Below are positions 51,115 to 61,811 of a stretch of DNA of 64,000 nt, piece after piece. The notes below the pieces were generated by a model. That model was given only the letters and a program-made list of their open reading frames with translations, was not told the DNA's origin and made no database searches. Position 1 is the first letter of the stretch; each line of letters opens with the position of its first letter. The DNA is from a bacterium (GTDB lineage Bacteria > UBP6 > UBA1177): positions 1-64,000 of the forward strand of contig JAGCUA010000069.1 of assembly GCA_017963125.1 (NCBI GenBank), in the 5' to 3' direction. The translations under genes were made by a program, and so were the position numbers.

Positions 51115-53991
51115 ATGAAAAAACTGCTCGGTATCTTATTCTTTGTTTTTATTGCAACTTCAGAACTTTTTGCCGAAACGCTCGTAGTTATGGACACTGC
51201 GGACAATACAGGCAAGATCCATCCTGATGTCGTCAAAGGCTCGAAGGAATACATTACCCAGCTCCTGAAAAGCGTCGGCAAATACACGATCATTGCCGAA
51301 AACACCCTGAACGACGTGAAAAAACGCTCTCCGGAATGGTCTAACTGCAATCAGATGGAGTGTCAGATCGAAATCGGAAAGGCACTTAAAGCCGATATCG
51401 TCGTAATTCCTTCGGTAGAATATTTTGCAGGGATATTCACGCTGACCGTTAACTACATCTATGTCGACGGCAAAAGAAAGACCGAAGCAGGCGCGACTGA
51501 CTTCAACGGCACAGCTGTCGGAATGAAAAAAGCTCTCGAAGCGGTAGTTTTGATGATCCACGGCAAAAAGACAGAGACTCCGGTTTTCGTGGAAGAGAAC
51601 AAAGAACTTGAAAAATATAAGGCTGAGAATTTCAAAGAGACGACTCCTAAAGAGTATGTCGTTCCGGAAGAACCCGTCGCTCCGGCACCGGCTCCAGTAG
51701 TCATCATGCCGGGTTCAGCTTCGTTTTCATCAGAAAAACAGGGCGTTAAAGTCACTCTCGACGTTTCGGGAACTTCTCCCAAAAGCTGCACGGCCCCGTG
51801 CACGATAAACGACATCGAGCCCGGAACGCACACTGTCAGGTTCGAACTTGCGGGCCACACCACTAAAGATGAAGCTATTGAAATCCAGTCAGGCAAAAAG
51901 ACTGAGAAAAAAATCACTATAATCCCCGTCATCAAAAGCCTTGAAGAGGTCAACAACGAACTTATCGCGGCGGCAAAATCGGGAGATCTCGATCTTGCGA
52001 AAGACCTTCTCTCGAAAGGTGCAAGCATCAACTACCACGACAAATCGGGACTTTCACCGCTTCTTGTCGCGGTTCTCGGCGGTCAGAAAGTCATGGCGGG
52101 CTACTTTACCGGCCGCGGCGCACTGCTTTCATCGACTGAAAGTGCCGCTCTGATGCGCGTTTCAGTAGAAAAGGACGATCCGTGGCTCGCTTCCGTCGTA
52201 ACGAAACAGAAAAGCATGCTCAACCTCACTTTTGAAAACGGCCGCTCTGTTCTCTGGCTTGCAGCAATGAAAAATTCGTGGAACGTTTTCGATGAGTATC
52301 TCAAAGGAGGCGTTAATGTTGAATTAAAGGATGCCTCCGGTCAGACGCTTCTTGCATGGGCAATAGACACAGGAAACGTCGAAGTAATCAACAGACTGAC
52401 AAAATCCGGCGTCCGCTTCTCCTCACCTGATGCCGATTCGATGCTCAAACAGGCTGTCATAAGCGAAGATGTCGACAGAGTCAGATCCCTCACACTTCTC
52501 AAAGCGAACGTCAACAAAGTTTACGAAGACGGTCTCACGCTGCTCTGGTATGCTGCCGTCAAGGACAGGACCGACATTGCGGAACTCCTTCTCAATGCCG
52601 GAGCCAAGATCGATACTGTCGATAAAACGGGCAAAAACATCATCACCTACTGCATGGAAAGACGCAAATACGAAATGGCGAAACTCCTCAAAAAACATGG
52701 TGCTCAGCTCAAAAGCAAAGATTCCATATTCCTGCTCCAGCGCGGTCTCGTTATCGGCGATGCAGAACTGGTCCAAACCCTCATCAGCATCGGTGTGAAC
52801 GTAAACACCAAGTTCAGTGACGGTCTCAGCGCGCTTTGGATCGCGGCTTTAACAAATAACCGCGACATGATCGAAGTTCTTGCCGAGGGCAAAGCGAACA
52901 TGAACATAAAAGACAAAAACGGCAAAACAGTCCTCATGTGGGCAGTAGAAAACGATAAAAAAGAAGTAGCCAACGAGCTTATCAAGCACGGCGCCAACGT
53001 AAACCTGATGGACAACAAAAAAAGGACCGCGCTCATGTCGGCAGTCCTTGCTGACAAACCCAGAATGGTTCACATGCTCGTAAAAAACGATGCAAAAATC
53101 GACCTCAAGGACAACGAAGGCAACTCTCCGATCCTTGTTGCGGCATCACGCGGAAACATCGGTCTGGTCAAGCTCTTCCTCGAACACGGATCGTTCGTCA
53201 ACTCCTCTGATATGTTCGGCAACACGCCGCTTCTCATCTCGCTCCACAAGAACTTCGACGATATAACGGAACTCCTGATCTCTAAAGATGCAGACCTCAA
53301 CAAAGCAAACAACAACGGAGAAACTCCGCTTATCGTCGCGGCAAAGAAAGGACACATCAAATTCGTAAAGACCTTCACCGAAAAAGGAGCTGCCATAGAC
53401 GCGACCGACAAAAACGGCGACACGGCGCTTATCCTTGCGAAACGCGAAAACAGGCACGACGTAGTTCTCTATCTTCTCAACAAAGAGGCTCTCATCGAAA
53501 AACGTTCCGAGCAGGACGAGCTTATGGCCTACGCGACACTGAACAGCTACCACGATATTGCTGAAAACCTGATCCAGCGCCAGATCTCCGTAAACCGCAG
53601 ATTCTCCGACGGACTCTTCCCGCTCTGGTATGCGGTGCGCAACGGCGATGCAAAAATGATCGATATGCTTCTCGCGGCCGGAGCAGACCTCGAAGCAAAA
53701 AGCAAAGACGGAGAGACAGTCCTCCTCTACGCCTGTGCAAAAAGAGAAGAACAGGTCGTCCTTACGATCCTCAGCAAAGGTGCTAACTTCAACATTCTTG
53801 ACAAACAGAAGAGCACGCCGCTCATGATCGCTGCCGGAAGAGGCTTCGACAAAGTCGTCCAGTTCCTGATTTCCAAAAAAGTCGATATCAACGCCAAAGA
53901 CGAGAAAGGGAGAACCGCTCTCACGAGAGCTCAATATACTGGAAACTATCAGATCGTAGACATGCTGAAAAGAGCTGGAGCTTACGAATAA
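51115..53991 (+). CDS. Secreted PEGA and ankyrin-repeat protein
   Basis: The 958-residue protein has a signal peptide (MKKLLGILFFVFIATSELFA), an N-terminal domain (about 20-175) that resembles periplasmic proteins sensing or assembling by ECxxEIGKALKAD-type helices, a PEGA domain (about 205-268, including CTINDIEPGTHTVRFELAGH), and about twenty ankyrin repeats to the end. It is probably a periplasmic scaffold. The start is ATG 51115 with GGAGG at 51104-51108. Its nearest relative in this window is the secreted ankyrin protein at 31450-32568. Confidence 0.88.
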   Translation: MKKLLGILFFVFIATSELFAETLVVMDTADNTGKIHPDVVKGSKEYITQLLKSVGKYTIIAENTLNDVKKRSPEWSNCNQMECQIEIGKALKADIVVIPSVEYFAGIFTLTVNYIYVDGKRKTEAGATDFNGTAVGMKKALEAVVLMIHGKKTETPVFVEENKELEKYKAENFKETTPKEYVVPEEPVAPAPAPVVIMPGSASFSSEKQGVKVTLDVSGTSPKSCTAPCTINDIEPGTHTVRFELAGHTTKDEAIEIQSGKKTEKKITIIPVIKSLEEVNNELIAAAKSGDLDLAKDLLSKGASINYHDKSGLSPLLVAVLGGQKVMAGYFTGRGALLSSTESAALMRVSVEKDDPWLASVVTKQKSMLNLTFENGRSVLWLAAMKNSWNVFDEYLKGGVNVELKDASGQTLLAWAIDTGNVEVINRLTKSGVRFSSPDADSMLKQAVISEDVDRVRSLTLLKANVNKVYEDGLTLLWYAAVKDRTDIAELLLNAGAKIDTVDKTGKNIITYCMERRKYEMAKLLKKHGAQLKSKDSIFLLQRGLVIGDAELVQTLISIGVNVNTKFSDGLSALWIAALTNNRDMIEVLAEGKANMNIKDKNGKTVLMWAVENDKKEVANELIKHGANVNLMDNKKRTALMSAVLADKPRMVHMLVKNDAKIDLKDNEGNSPILVAASRGNIGLVKLFLEHGSFVNSSDMFGNTPLLISLHKNFDDITELLISKDADLNKANNNGETPLIVAAKKGHIKFVKTFTEKGAAIDATDKNGDTALILAKRENRHDVVLYLLNKEALIEKRSEQDELMAYATLNSYHDIAENLIQRQISVNRRFSDGLFPLWYAVRNGDAKMIDMLLAAGADLEAKSKDGETVLLYACAKREEQVVLTILSKGANFNILDKQKSTPLMIAAGRGFDKVVQFLISKKVDINAKDEKGRTALTRAQYTGNYQIVDMLKRAGAYE

Positions 53992-54010
53992 TCGCAATAA
54001 ATTCAGTTGG

Positions 54011-54463
54011 TTGCGTAAAGTGATAAGAAATTTCAGAGAATCTGACATACACGATATCGAAACCATTTACGAAAAGTCGAACGATGCCGTTTCTCTGAAA
54101 GTTGTTCCCGGTTTTTTCAGAAAAGACAAAAAAAAATTCATCTCCTCGACACTCCGGAGCTGTAAAAATTCGGTATATGAACACGAAGGAAAAGTCGTCG
54201 GCGTGGTTTCCTCTTCAGCCGATTATATAGAAGGACTTTTCGTCCTGCCAGACTTCTGGAACAGAGGAATCGGGACCGAGCTTTTAAATTCGGCTGCGAC
54301 CGGAAAAGACGAGCTTTTTCTTCAGGTCTATGCCGATAACGAAAGAGCTGTCAGGTTCTACAGAAAAAACGGTTTTGAAGTCACCGGAAGCGGAATCTGC
54401 AGGATGACCGGTCTTCCCTACTTCGAAATGAAAAAAATTGCGAAACAGCAGAGGTCTTCATGA
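54011..54463 (+). CDS. GNAT-family N-acetyltransferase
   Basis: The 150-residue protein has the GNAT acetyl-CoA motif VLPDFWNRGIGTELLNSA and VYADNERAVRFYRKNGFEVTG. The acceptor is unknown. The start is uncertain: TTG 54011 and GTG 54020 are possible and neither has a clear ribosome site. It overlaps the next gene by 4 bp, suggesting linked function with the deacetylase. Confidence 0.85.
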   Translation: MRKVIRNFRESDIHDIETIYEKSNDAVSLKVVPGFFRKDKKKFISSTLRSCKNSVYEHEGKVVGVVSSSADYIEGLFVLPDFWNRGIGTELLNSAATGKDELFLQVYADNERAVRFYRKNGFEVTGSGICRMTGLPYFEMKKIAKQQRSS

Positions 54464-55398
54464 AAATCGCCTGCATAAACGTCGATGTCGATCCTTTGAT
54501 CTGCTACTACGCGATACACGGAATCAAAACTTCGGGGATCAGCGAAGATCCTGTCTACCTCAACGGAATAAGAAGGTTTCTCGAACTTTTCGACAAGAAT
54601 TCGATAAAAGGGACTTTTTTCATCACGGCTCACGGATTCACTGCAAAAAACAGCGAAATTTTAAGAGAAATCGTCCGCAGCGGGCATGAGATCGCAGACC
54701 ATTCGTTTTCTCACGACTACCAGCTGACGAGACTTCCGAAAGATGAGATTTTTCAGGAGATAAAGAAAAACAAGGATTTTCTTGAAGAAACTGCAGGAAT
54801 AATCTGCAAAGGTTTCAGAAGTCCGGGCTACAATTCTTCACCAGAATTGATTTCAGTATTAAAATCAGTCGGTTACACTTATGATTCGTCGCTTTTCCCG
54901 TCAATTTCATACTACCTGGCAAAGTGGTTCCTCATTCATCTGAAAAAACTTTCAGGTCATGAATCGAAGTCTATCATTTCATCTTTTGCAGACGCCTTCG
55001 GCAGATACACGCCTGAATTTATTGATAAAACAGTCAGAGACACAAAAAAAGAAGGAACTTTCGTCGAATTGCCGATGACTACCCTGTTTCCGATTGCAAA
55101 CATCCCGCTGATCGGAACTTCGATAATAGCATTCCCTTCATTCCTGCTTGACATGATGCTTCAAATCTCCAAAAGCAGGAGTTTCATAAACATTGAGGCT
55201 CACGGAATAGATCTCTGCGATGCCGGTGAATCGCCGCATTTTGATCCTCTGAAAGGCAAGCAGCCTGACCTTGCATTTTCTCTTGAAAGAAAAATTGAAA
55301 GATTCCGGCATGTTATAGATTTTTATAAAAACAACGGTTTTGAATTTAAACCACTTGCCGAAGTCGCTGAAATAAAACTTAAAGGAACTATCAAATAA
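54460..55398 (+). CDS. Polysaccharide deacetylase family protein
   Basis: The 312-residue NodB-like protein starts ACINVDVDPLICYYAIHG and has KGTFFITAHGF, GHEIADHSFSHDYQ (metal-binding His pair) and FRSPGYNSSPELISVLKSVGY. The catalytic aspartate would be in NVDVD. It lacks a signal peptide, so it is probably cytoplasmic and may act on a lipid- or nucleotide-linked sugar. Its start overlaps the GNAT stop. Confidence 0.88.
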   Translation: MKIACINVDVDPLICYYAIHGIKTSGISEDPVYLNGIRRFLELFDKNSIKGTFFITAHGFTAKNSEILREIVRSGHEIADHSFSHDYQLTRLPKDEIFQEIKKNKDFLEETAGIICKGFRSPGYNSSPELISVLKSVGYTYDSSLFPSISYYLAKWFLIHLKKLSGHESKSIISSFADAFGRYTPEFIDKTVRDTKKEGTFVELPMTTLFPIANIPLIGTSIIAFPSFLLDMMLQISKSRSFINIEAHGIDLCDAGESPHFDPLKGKQPDLAFSLERKIERFRHVIDFYKNNGFEFKPLAEVAEIKLKGTIK

Positions 55399-55408
55399 GG
55401 AGATAAAA

Positions 55409-56182
55409 ATGGAAAATCTGAAAAAAAAGATCGCTAAAAGAGCTAAAGAAGTTGTAAGGATCCTTGGACTTTTACCTATTGAAGCAGAAAGGATCAAAGA
55501 AAATCTGAACGCAGAATACGTTGTTCCGGACATCACAAAAGAGACTGCCTCAAAGGCGATCGATCATACTATCCTTTCATTCGACGCGGCCGAAAAAGAC
55601 ATTATCAGAATATGCCGCGAAGCCCGTTATTCCGGTTTCAAGGCAGTCTGTATAAATCCGATGTGGGTTAAAACCGCAGCTGATTTCCGAAGAGAAAAGC
55701 ATGCAAAATTTCTCATAGCGACAGTCATCGATTTTCCGCTCGGCGCATCGACCGCAGCGGCAAAAGAAACTGAATCGAAGCAGGCAGTCATTGACGGAGC
55801 TGACGAAATCGATGTCGTAATAAACATCGGACTTATCAAAAGCGGAAAACTGGAAGAGTGTTTCAAGCTCTTAAAAAGCGCAACACAAACAAAGGCTTAC
55901 ACAAAAGTCATCCTTGAAACTTCCGCCCTTTCGGAAGAAGAAAAAATCGATGCGGCGCTCATCGCGGTCTTTGCCGGAGCCGACATGCTCAAAACTTCGA
56001 CCGGAGTAAACGGAAAAGCGACTGTCGAAGACGTCAGACTTTTGAGAGCTGTTGCCGGAAACCGGCTCGGAGTCAAAGCGGCCGGCGGGATAAGAGACAA
56101 AGAGACACTTATCGCAATGATGCAGGCGGGTGCAGACAGGATCGGATGCAGCAGTTCGGTTTCGATAATGGAAAACTGGTAA
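55409..56182 (+). CDS. deoC: Deoxyribose-phosphate aldolase
   Basis: The 257-residue protein is DeoC with a helical extension of about 45 residues. The active-site Lys is in GADMLKTSTGV, the second Lys in GVKAAGGIRD, and the Asp in GADEIDVVINIG. It cleaves 2-deoxyribose-5-phosphate to acetaldehyde and glyceraldehyde-3-phosphate in nucleoside catabolism. GGAG precedes the ATG. It follows the deacetylase by 10 bp without other deo genes. Confidence 0.96.
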   Translation: MENLKKKIAKRAKEVVRILGLLPIEAERIKENLNAEYVVPDITKETASKAIDHTILSFDAAEKDIIRICREARYSGFKAVCINPMWVKTAADFRREKHAKFLIATVIDFPLGASTAAAKETESKQAVIDGADEIDVVINIGLIKSGKLEECFKLLKSATQTKAYTKVILETSALSEEEKIDAALIAVFAGADMLKTSTGVNGKATVEDVRLLRAVAGNRLGVKAAGGIRDKETLIAMMQAGADRIGCSSSVSIMENW

Positions 56183-56186
56183 CAGC

Positions 56187-56711
56187 ATGATTTTAAAGAG
56201 ATCTTTTCTCATTTTTTTATTTTTCCCTATATTTTTTGCATCATGTTCCAAAGCCGAAAAACCGCAGGATCCCGTAACGCAGTTCATGCAGGCAAGAATA
56301 GACGGAAATACGCATCAGGCCTACATTCTGCTCGACAAAACCACTCAAGCAACGTTTTCTGAAAAAGATTTCGAGGAATACTGCTTCGTTTTCAAGCCAT
56401 CAGAATTTGAAATCCTTCTGGAAGAGAACGGATATACGCCTGTCTCCTACACCTTCTACGACAAAAAATATAAAAAAGGGAGCAACGAACTTTACACTTT
56501 CTATATGACGAAAAATGTCGAACACGTTAAATTGTCTGGCGGAAAAATAGTTTTTCCGCATATCGCTTTTCTCTCGATACGGAAAGCTATCGAAGAAAAA
56601 AATATCGAAAAAGCCAAATTTTTCTCGGATATTATGCTCGGAATAGACCAAAGCAACCCCGATGTTCTCGAAACCGCGGAAAATATGGGATTTATTCAGA
56701 AACGTGACTGA
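56187..56711 (+). CDS. Small lipoprotein of unknown function
   Basis: The 174-residue protein has a signal FLFFPIFFASCSKAEK with Cys20 as the lipidation site. The mature part (QFMQARIDGNTHQAYILLDK) resembles NTF2-like or DUF4878-type lipoproteins in its first helix, but the match is weak. It starts 4 bp after deoC and is followed closely by an outer-membrane-like gene. Confidence 0.7.
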   Translation: MILKRSFLIFLFFPIFFASCSKAEKPQDPVTQFMQARIDGNTHQAYILLDKTTQATFSEKDFEEYCFVFKPSEFEILLEENGYTPVSYTFYDKKYKKGSNELYTFYMTKNVEHVKLSGGKIVFPHIAFLSIRKAIEEKNIEKAKFFSDIMLGIDQSNPDVLETAENMGFIQKRD

Positions 56712-56722
56712 CGGAATTTGAT

Positions 56723-57622
56723 TTGAAAGCATTTTTCTTTGTTTTATGCCTATTTTTTTCATTCACGCTTTTAGGAAACATCTTTTTCGATGAAAACATC
56801 CCCGAAGAGCTCCGCAGCAAAATCACCGCGTTCTACAAAGAAAAGAAAAATACGATAAATTTCCTAATCGAAATGCCCGATGAAAACACCATTCTGATTG
56901 TAGCGGAAAACGGTTTCGTAAAAACTCTGCCGATAAATGAAATAACAGCCGAAGATGTCTGCAATCTGATGGAGGAAATGGTTGCCGTAATATACGAAAA
57001 GGACGAGAATTTCGACAAAATACCTAAAGATTCAGATAAGTTGGCAAAAATAAAGAATCTTTCTTCAAAGTGGCAGAAAGATGAGTTCAAAGAAAGTTTC
57101 TATGCCGAAAACAAAGATGGAAAAGAGGAAAAACCGAAGCCGATCTTCCTTAAAGGGGGAATAAAACTGACCGACAGGATCGAATTTTTCCCGTGGGCAA
57201 AAAAAAGCGACCGTTTCGGAGTCTCGCTTTTCGCGACTTCTGAGGAAAAATGGGCTTTCGGGCTCAAATTTTCAGTCGGATTCTCATTTCTGCGCGTCGG
57301 AGCACGCTTCAAAAAAGGGATAAACCTGAAACTTGCAAACAACTCCGTTCCATGGGAGTCATACAGCCTGAATCTACAGTTCGACATCATAGACCTCTAC
57401 AATGTCCGCTTCTCCACAGGTTTCGAAGTCGCACTCTACAGCGCAAAAGGCGTTCTTTTCCACCGCGAATTTTTCGTTTTAAGGCTTGCATACCGGATAA
57501 AATGGTTCGAAGCAGCCGCTTCATTCAACGTCTCGCCGACACACATAGAACTCGGTCTTTTCGGTGCGACACACGAGATGAAGAGCTACAACTTCATGCT
57601 CTCTACTGTTTTTCTGTTCTGA
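56723..57622 (+). CDS. Probable outer-membrane or envelope beta-barrel protein
   Basis: The 299-residue protein begins with a signal peptide (MKAFFFVLCLFFSFTLLGN) from a TTG codon. Residues 20-135 are helical and acidic. The C-terminal half alternates polar and hydrophobic residues and ends FMLSTVFLF with a terminal aromatic Phe, as outer-membrane barrels do. No family is recognised. It converges with nrnA. Confidence 0.65.
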   Translation: MKAFFFVLCLFFSFTLLGNIFFDENIPEELRSKITAFYKEKKNTINFLIEMPDENTILIVAENGFVKTLPINEITAEDVCNLMEEMVAVIYEKDENFDKIPKDSDKLAKIKNLSSKWQKDEFKESFYAENKDGKEEKPKPIFLKGGIKLTDRIEFFPWAKKSDRFGVSLFATSEEKWAFGLKFSVGFSFLRVGARFKKGINLKLANNSVPWESYSLNLQFDIIDLYNVRFSTGFEVALYSAKGVLFHREFFVLRLAYRIKWFEAAASFNVSPTHIELGLFGATHEMKSYNFMLSTVFLF

Positions 57623-57645
57623 TTCGGGAAATTTCAGGAATAAAT

Positions 57646-58614
57646 TCAGAGCTCAAGCGTTTCCGCAATTTCAATAACAGCCTTTCTACCCTCTTCGAGA
57701 GTGCCGTGGAAAGTGAATCCCGCCGCATTTTTGTGACCGCCTCCGCCGAATTTCTGCGCTATCGGAATGCAGTTGACATCCCCTTTGCTGCGGACACTGA
57801 ACTTCCACAACTTGCCGGGCTCGACTTCGCGGATCCTGAAAACTATCCGGACGCTGTTTATTCTGCGGATCTCTTCGACGAAAGGATCTATCTCGTCAAT
57901 CGAAAGTCTGAATCTTTCAAGCTGTTCAAGGCTCGTTTTCAGAAAAACGACCTTGCCGTCGCGGAATTTTTCCATGCTCTGGATAACTTCGGCGAACATA
58001 GCGAACCAGTTTTCGGGCAGAGTTTCAAAGAATTTCGAGCAGAATTCGCCGTAATTTATGATCTCCGAAAGTTCCGAAACGATAAAAAGCGCCTCTTTGT
58101 CTGCGCTTGCATAGCGGAGTCCGCCCGTATCTCCGAAAATGCCGAAACATATATCTTCAGCTTCGCCTTTCGTAAGTTCGTGTCCAATATCTTTCGCCCA
58201 GCGATAGACTATAGCAGCCGTCGCGCTCGCACCTTCGTCTGAGACTTCGGCTTCATAAAAACCGTTGTCCTGATGCCAGTGATGGTCAAAAAGGATCTTT
58301 TTGCTTTTTGAGACCGACATTTTGGCGAAAAACTCGTCTCCTGTTCTTTGAGGGGTCGCACTGTCGAGAATGAAATAGAGATCAGGCTCGAAATCCGGAA
58401 CAGTCTCGCTCGCCGAATCGGAATTTTCTAAAAAAGCACCGTTGTAGGGATATTTGTCGCTGCGGTAAAGGTAAACCTCTTTTCCCATCGACCTCAGGAT
58501 CGAACAAACTGCAAGTGAGCTTCCCATGCAGTCGGGATCGGGATTGACGTGACCGGCAACGATAATTGTCTTAGAATTCTCCAAAATTTCATTGATTCTG
58601 CTGAAATCGCTCAT
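57646..58614 (-). CDS. nrnA: DHH-family oligoribonuclease/pAp phosphatase (NrnA-like)
   Basis: The 322-residue protein has the DHH phosphoesterase motifs: GHVNPDPDCMGSSLAV, LDSATPQR, FDHHWHQD and DEGASATAA, and the DHHA1 motif FGGGGHKNAAGF. NrnA enzymes degrade short RNA oligonucleotides and pAp. The gene lies at the end of the ftsH-pgsA operon, 22 bp after pgsA. Confidence 0.92.
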   Translation of the reverse strand: MSDFSRINEILENSKTIIVAGHVNPDPDCMGSSLAVCSILRSMGKEVYLYRSDKYPYNGAFLENSDSASETVPDFEPDLYFILDSATPQRTGDEFFAKMSVSKSKKILFDHHWHQDNGFYEAEVSDEGASATAAIVYRWAKDIGHELTKGEAEDICFGIFGDTGGLRYASADKEALFIVSELSEIINYGEFCSKFFETLPENWFAMFAEVIQSMEKFRDGKVVFLKTSLEQLERFRLSIDEIDPFVEEIRRINSVRIVFRIREVEPGKLWKFSVRSKGDVNCIPIAQKFGGGGHKNAAGFTFHGTLEEGRKAVIEIAETLEL

Positions 58615-58636
58615 ATCTGACTCCCAAAATAGATGC

Positions 58637-59266
58637 TTATCCGAAGATTTTTCTCTTGACGCTGCGGGTGTATGTAAACGCGCTGATAAGGCTGAAAACT
58701 ATCGACGACCAGAGCAGAAAATATCCTACTCCCGAAGGATCCCAGTCGATATTGACAAGAGCAAGCAGCGTTTTCTGATTTATCATGAAAAACGGAAGTG
58801 CAAACATCTGAAGCATTGTTTTCGTTTTGCCCCAGATATCGGCTGCAATAACCAGATCGTGCTCCATCGCAAGCGAACGGATCCCGAAAATGTAAAATTC
58901 TCTTCCCAGAATGATAATGACGGGCCAGGCCGAAACCTCCTGCATCGAAACAAGAAGGACCAGCGTGAGATTGACGATGAACTTGTCGGCCAGCGGATCG
59001 AGAAGTTTTCCGGAAACAGAAACAGTGCCCGATTTCCGCGCAAGATAACCGTCAAAAAAGTCGGTGACAGTCGCTATCGTGTAGAAGATCCACGACCACA
59101 GACGCATTACCGGCGTATTCAGCCAGATAAAAAGAAGAACTACCGGAACAAGGATTATCCTGATCGAAGTGAGAAGGTTCGGTATAGTCAGAATATCCTG
59201 TTTGAAATTGCGTAACTTATCGATAATTTTACGTTTTCCGGCTCCGCCTTTAAATTTTTTCACCAT
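58637..59266 (-). CDS. pgsA: Phosphatidylglycerophosphate synthase
   Basis: The 209-residue membrane protein has the CDP-alcohol phosphotransferase signature DGYLARKSGTVSVSGKLLDP, ending in LADKF, and ILTIPNLLTSIRIILVP at the N-terminus. It makes phosphatidylglycerophosphate from CDP-diacylglycerol and glycerol-3-phosphate. It overlaps the transglycosylase gene by 7 bp. Confidence 0.93.
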   Translation of the reverse strand: MVKKFKGGAGKRKIIDKLRNFKQDILTIPNLLTSIRIILVPVVLLFIWLNTPVMRLWSWIFYTIATVTDFFDGYLARKSGTVSVSGKLLDPLADKFIVNLTLVLLVSMQEVSAWPVIIILGREFYIFGIRSLAMEHDLVIAADIWGKTKTMLQMFALPFFMINQKTLLALVNIDWDPSGVGYFLLWSSIVFSLISAFTYTRSVKRKIFG

Positions 59267-59862
59267 GGCTCCTTCCCCGTATAAACTTTATAAAAACCGT
59301 GTATTTTCTCGACATAATTCATCGTTTCGTCAAACGGCGGAACTCCGTCGTAATAAACGACCGCAGCAGGTCCGGCATTGTATCCGGCGACTGCGCTTTT
59401 GGCATTGTTTTTGAACTTTTTCAGCATTTTTTTCAGATATTTTGTGCCGCCCATAATATTCTGTTCGGCATCGAAAACATTCTTGACACCCACTTCCAGA
59501 GCTGTATCCGGCATAAGTTGCATAAGACCTTTCGCTCCGGCGCTCGAAACTGCTTTCGGATCAAAAAGGGATTCAGCCTTTATCACGCTTTTTATAAGGA
59601 AAAAATCGACTCCGTGCTTTTGTGATGCACGTCTTATGATCTCGTCATACTGATTTTCCTTTCCAGGATTGATTTTATATCCCGCTTTGTGCTTCACTTC
59701 GCCCTTTGTCACATAGAGCGGCTTGCAGGAGCGGAGATCGGCGCACTGATTCGTGAAAGTGTAGCGGTCGGAAAGCGGTTCGTAGAGGTAATATATTCTG
59801 ACCTTATCGGCAAAAATCTGAAAAAAAGAAAAAATTGTCAGACAAAGCACTAAAAAACGCAT
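59260..59862 (-). CDS. Lytic transglycosylase (SLT domain)
   Basis: The 200-residue protein has a signal peptide (about 1-18), a short Cys-containing N-terminal part and an SLT domain with the catalytic Glu in IKSVIKAESLFDPKAVSSAG, then GLMQLMPDTALEVG and AVAGYNAGPAAV. It cleaves peptidoglycan to anhydro-muropeptides in the periplasm. It starts 3 bp after the ftsH stop. Confidence 0.93.
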   Translation of the reverse strand: MRFLVLCLTIFSFFQIFADKVRIYYLYEPLSDRYTFTNQCADLRSCKPLYVTKGEVKHKAGYKINPGKENQYDEIIRRASQKHGVDFFLIKSVIKAESLFDPKAVSSAGAKGLMQLMPDTALEVGVKNVFDAEQNIMGGTKYLKKMLKKFKNNAKSAVAGYNAGPAAVVYYDGVPPFDETMNYVEKIHGFYKVYTGKEPW

Positions 59863-59865
59863 GGA

Positions 59866-61701
59866 CTATTCTTCTGCCTGGACCTCTTCGCTCTTTTCTT
59901 CAGGCTGAGGTTTCCCTACTGCCTCAAGTATTTCGTCTCTTTCGAGCGTTTCTTTCTCAACGAGCGCGCTCACAAGCCTTTCGACACCGTCTCTGTTTGC
60001 TTCAAGTATGTTTTTAGCATCAGCATAAGCAGTTTCGATGATTTTCTGGACCTCTTCATCGATTTTCTGCGAAGTCGCCTCGCTTACCTGAGTCCTCTTT
60101 CCAAGCTCACGCCCGAGGAAAACCTGCTCTTCCTTTTCGCCGTAGCTGATGGGACCGAGATCGTCACCCATGCCCCACTGCATGACCATATTTCTTGCGA
60201 TCTGCGTCGCGCGTTCGATGTCGTTTCCGGCACCGGTAGTTATCCTGCCGATGAAAACTTCTTCAGCCGCTCTTCCGCCCATGAGGACTTTGATCCTGTC
60301 GATGAGTTCCTCTCTGTGATATGAATATTTATCCTTTTCAGGAAGCTGCTGCGTCACACCGAGAGCCCTTCCGCGCGGCACGATCGAAACTTTGTGGACC
60401 GGATCGGCATATTCCGAGTAAAGCCCGACAACGACATGACCCGCCTCGTGATAAGCGGTGTCCTTCTTCTCTTCGGGAGTCTGAACCATCGTTTTACGCG
60501 CTTTTCCCATGAAGATCTTGTCTTTCGCGTCTTCGATGTCAGCCATCGTGACTTCATCTTCGGATCTCGATGCGGCTATAAGTGCTGCTTCGTTGAGAAG
60601 GTTTGCGAGATCTGCGCCAGAAAGACCGGGAGTTCCTTTCGCGATGTCGCTGAAATCGATATCGGGAGCCGTTTTTATTTTTTCGGCATGAACTTTCAAA
60701 ATGAGTTCGCGACCTTTGATATCTGGAAGCGGAACATAGACCTGTCTGTCGAATCTTCCTGGACGAAGAAGAGCCGGATCGAGGACGTCAGGTCTGTTGG
60801 TAGCTGCGATAACGATGATTCCGAGATCGCTTCCGAAGCCGTCCATCTCGACAAGGAGCTGGTTCAGAGTCTGTTCCCTTTCGTCGTTTCCGCCACCGAG
60901 ACCGGCGCCGCGCTGACGTCCTACTGCATCGATCTCATCAACAAAAATGATGCACGGAGCCTTCGCCTTCGCGTTTTCGAAAAGGTCTCTCACTCTGCTT
61001 GCACCTACACCGACGAACATTTCGACGAAATCGGAACCGCTTATGATGAAAAACGGAACATCTGCTTCACCCGCTACAGCCTTTGCAAGTAAGGTTTTAC
61101 CGGTTCCGGGAGGCCCCACAAGAAGGACTCCGTGCGGGATCTTAGCGCCGATTTTTGTGTAAACTGACGGTTTTTTGAGGAAATCGACCACTTCTTCAAG
61201 TTCTTCTTTTGCCTCATCTACTCCTGCGACATCCTTGAAACGTATCTGATTCTGGTCTTTTGAGATCATTCTGTGCTTGCTTTTCCCGAACGAGAAAGCC
61301 TTGTTGTTTCCGCCGTTCATCTGACGAAGGAAGAAAATGAAGATCGCGACGAAAACGATCATCGGAAGCCACGAAATGAGAAGAGTTTTCCAGATCGAAT
61401 CGTCTTCCGGTTTCTTGTAAGTTGCCGGAACGTTGTTTTCAGCCAGGAATTCCGACATCCTCTCGCCGCTCGGACCGATGACTGTGAATTTTGTATCCTT
61501 TCCGTCGTTGAGGATTCCGGAAAACTCGATCCCGTCGATGAAGACCTCTTTGATCTCCTGATTTTTGACCTTCTGCCTGAACTCGGTCATGTTGATCTCG
61601 CTGACAGGCGCCGAATCGGTCATCCTCGAAAGACTTATGGCGACAAAAGCAAGAACAGCGATAAACAGCCACACAAGCAATGTTCTGTAATTGAATCTCA
61701 T
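59866..61701 (-). CDS. ftsH: ATP-dependent zinc metalloprotease FtsH
   Basis: The 611-residue protein has two N-terminal membrane helices (about 7-25 and 108-128) flanking a periplasmic domain, the AAA domain with Walker A GPPGTGKT (about 197-204), the second-region-of-homology arginine segment [13 protein letters not shown], and the protease motif HEAGH near 418. It degrades membrane and regulatory proteins. CTTAGGAG lies upstream of the ATG. A possible promoter (TTATAT with TG extension) is in the 62-bp region upstream but is weak. Confidence 0.97.
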   Translation of the reverse strand: MRFNYRTLLVWLFIAVLAFVAISLSRMTDSAPVSEINMTEFRQKVKNQEIKEVFIDGIEFSGILNDGKDTKFTVIGPSGERMSEFLAENNVPATYKKPEDDSIWKTLLISWLPMIVFVAIFIFFLRQMNGGNNKAFSFGKSKHRMISKDQNQIRFKDVAGVDEAKEELEEVVDFLKKPSVYTKIGAKIPHGVLLVGPPGTGKTLLAKAVAGEADVPFFIISGSDFVEMFVGVGASRVRDLFENAKAKAPCIIFVDEIDAVGRQRGAGLGGGNDEREQTLNQLLVEMDGFGSDLGIIVIAATNRPDVLDPALLRPGRFDRQVYVPLPDIKGRELILKVHAEKIKTAPDIDFSDIAKGTPGLSGADLANLLNEAALIAASRSEDEVTMADIEDAKDKIFMGKARKTMVQTPEEKKDTAYHEAGHVVVGLYSEYADPVHKVSIVPRGRALGVTQQLPEKDKYSYHREELIDRIKVLMGGRAAEEVFIGRITTGAGNDIERATQIARNMVMQWGMGDDLGPISYGEKEEQVFLGRELGKRTQVSEATSQKIDEEVQKIIETAYADAKNILEANRDGVERLVSALVEKETLERDEILEAVGKPQPEEKSEEVQAEE

Positions 61702-61811
61702 ATATTTCTCCTAAGTTAAAAAGCAACGCTCATTCAATATAAGCACAAAAGCGCGAAAGTGTAGCAGGATTTTCAGAAAATTGAAGTAATTATTTCTTAA
61801 TAAGAGATTTT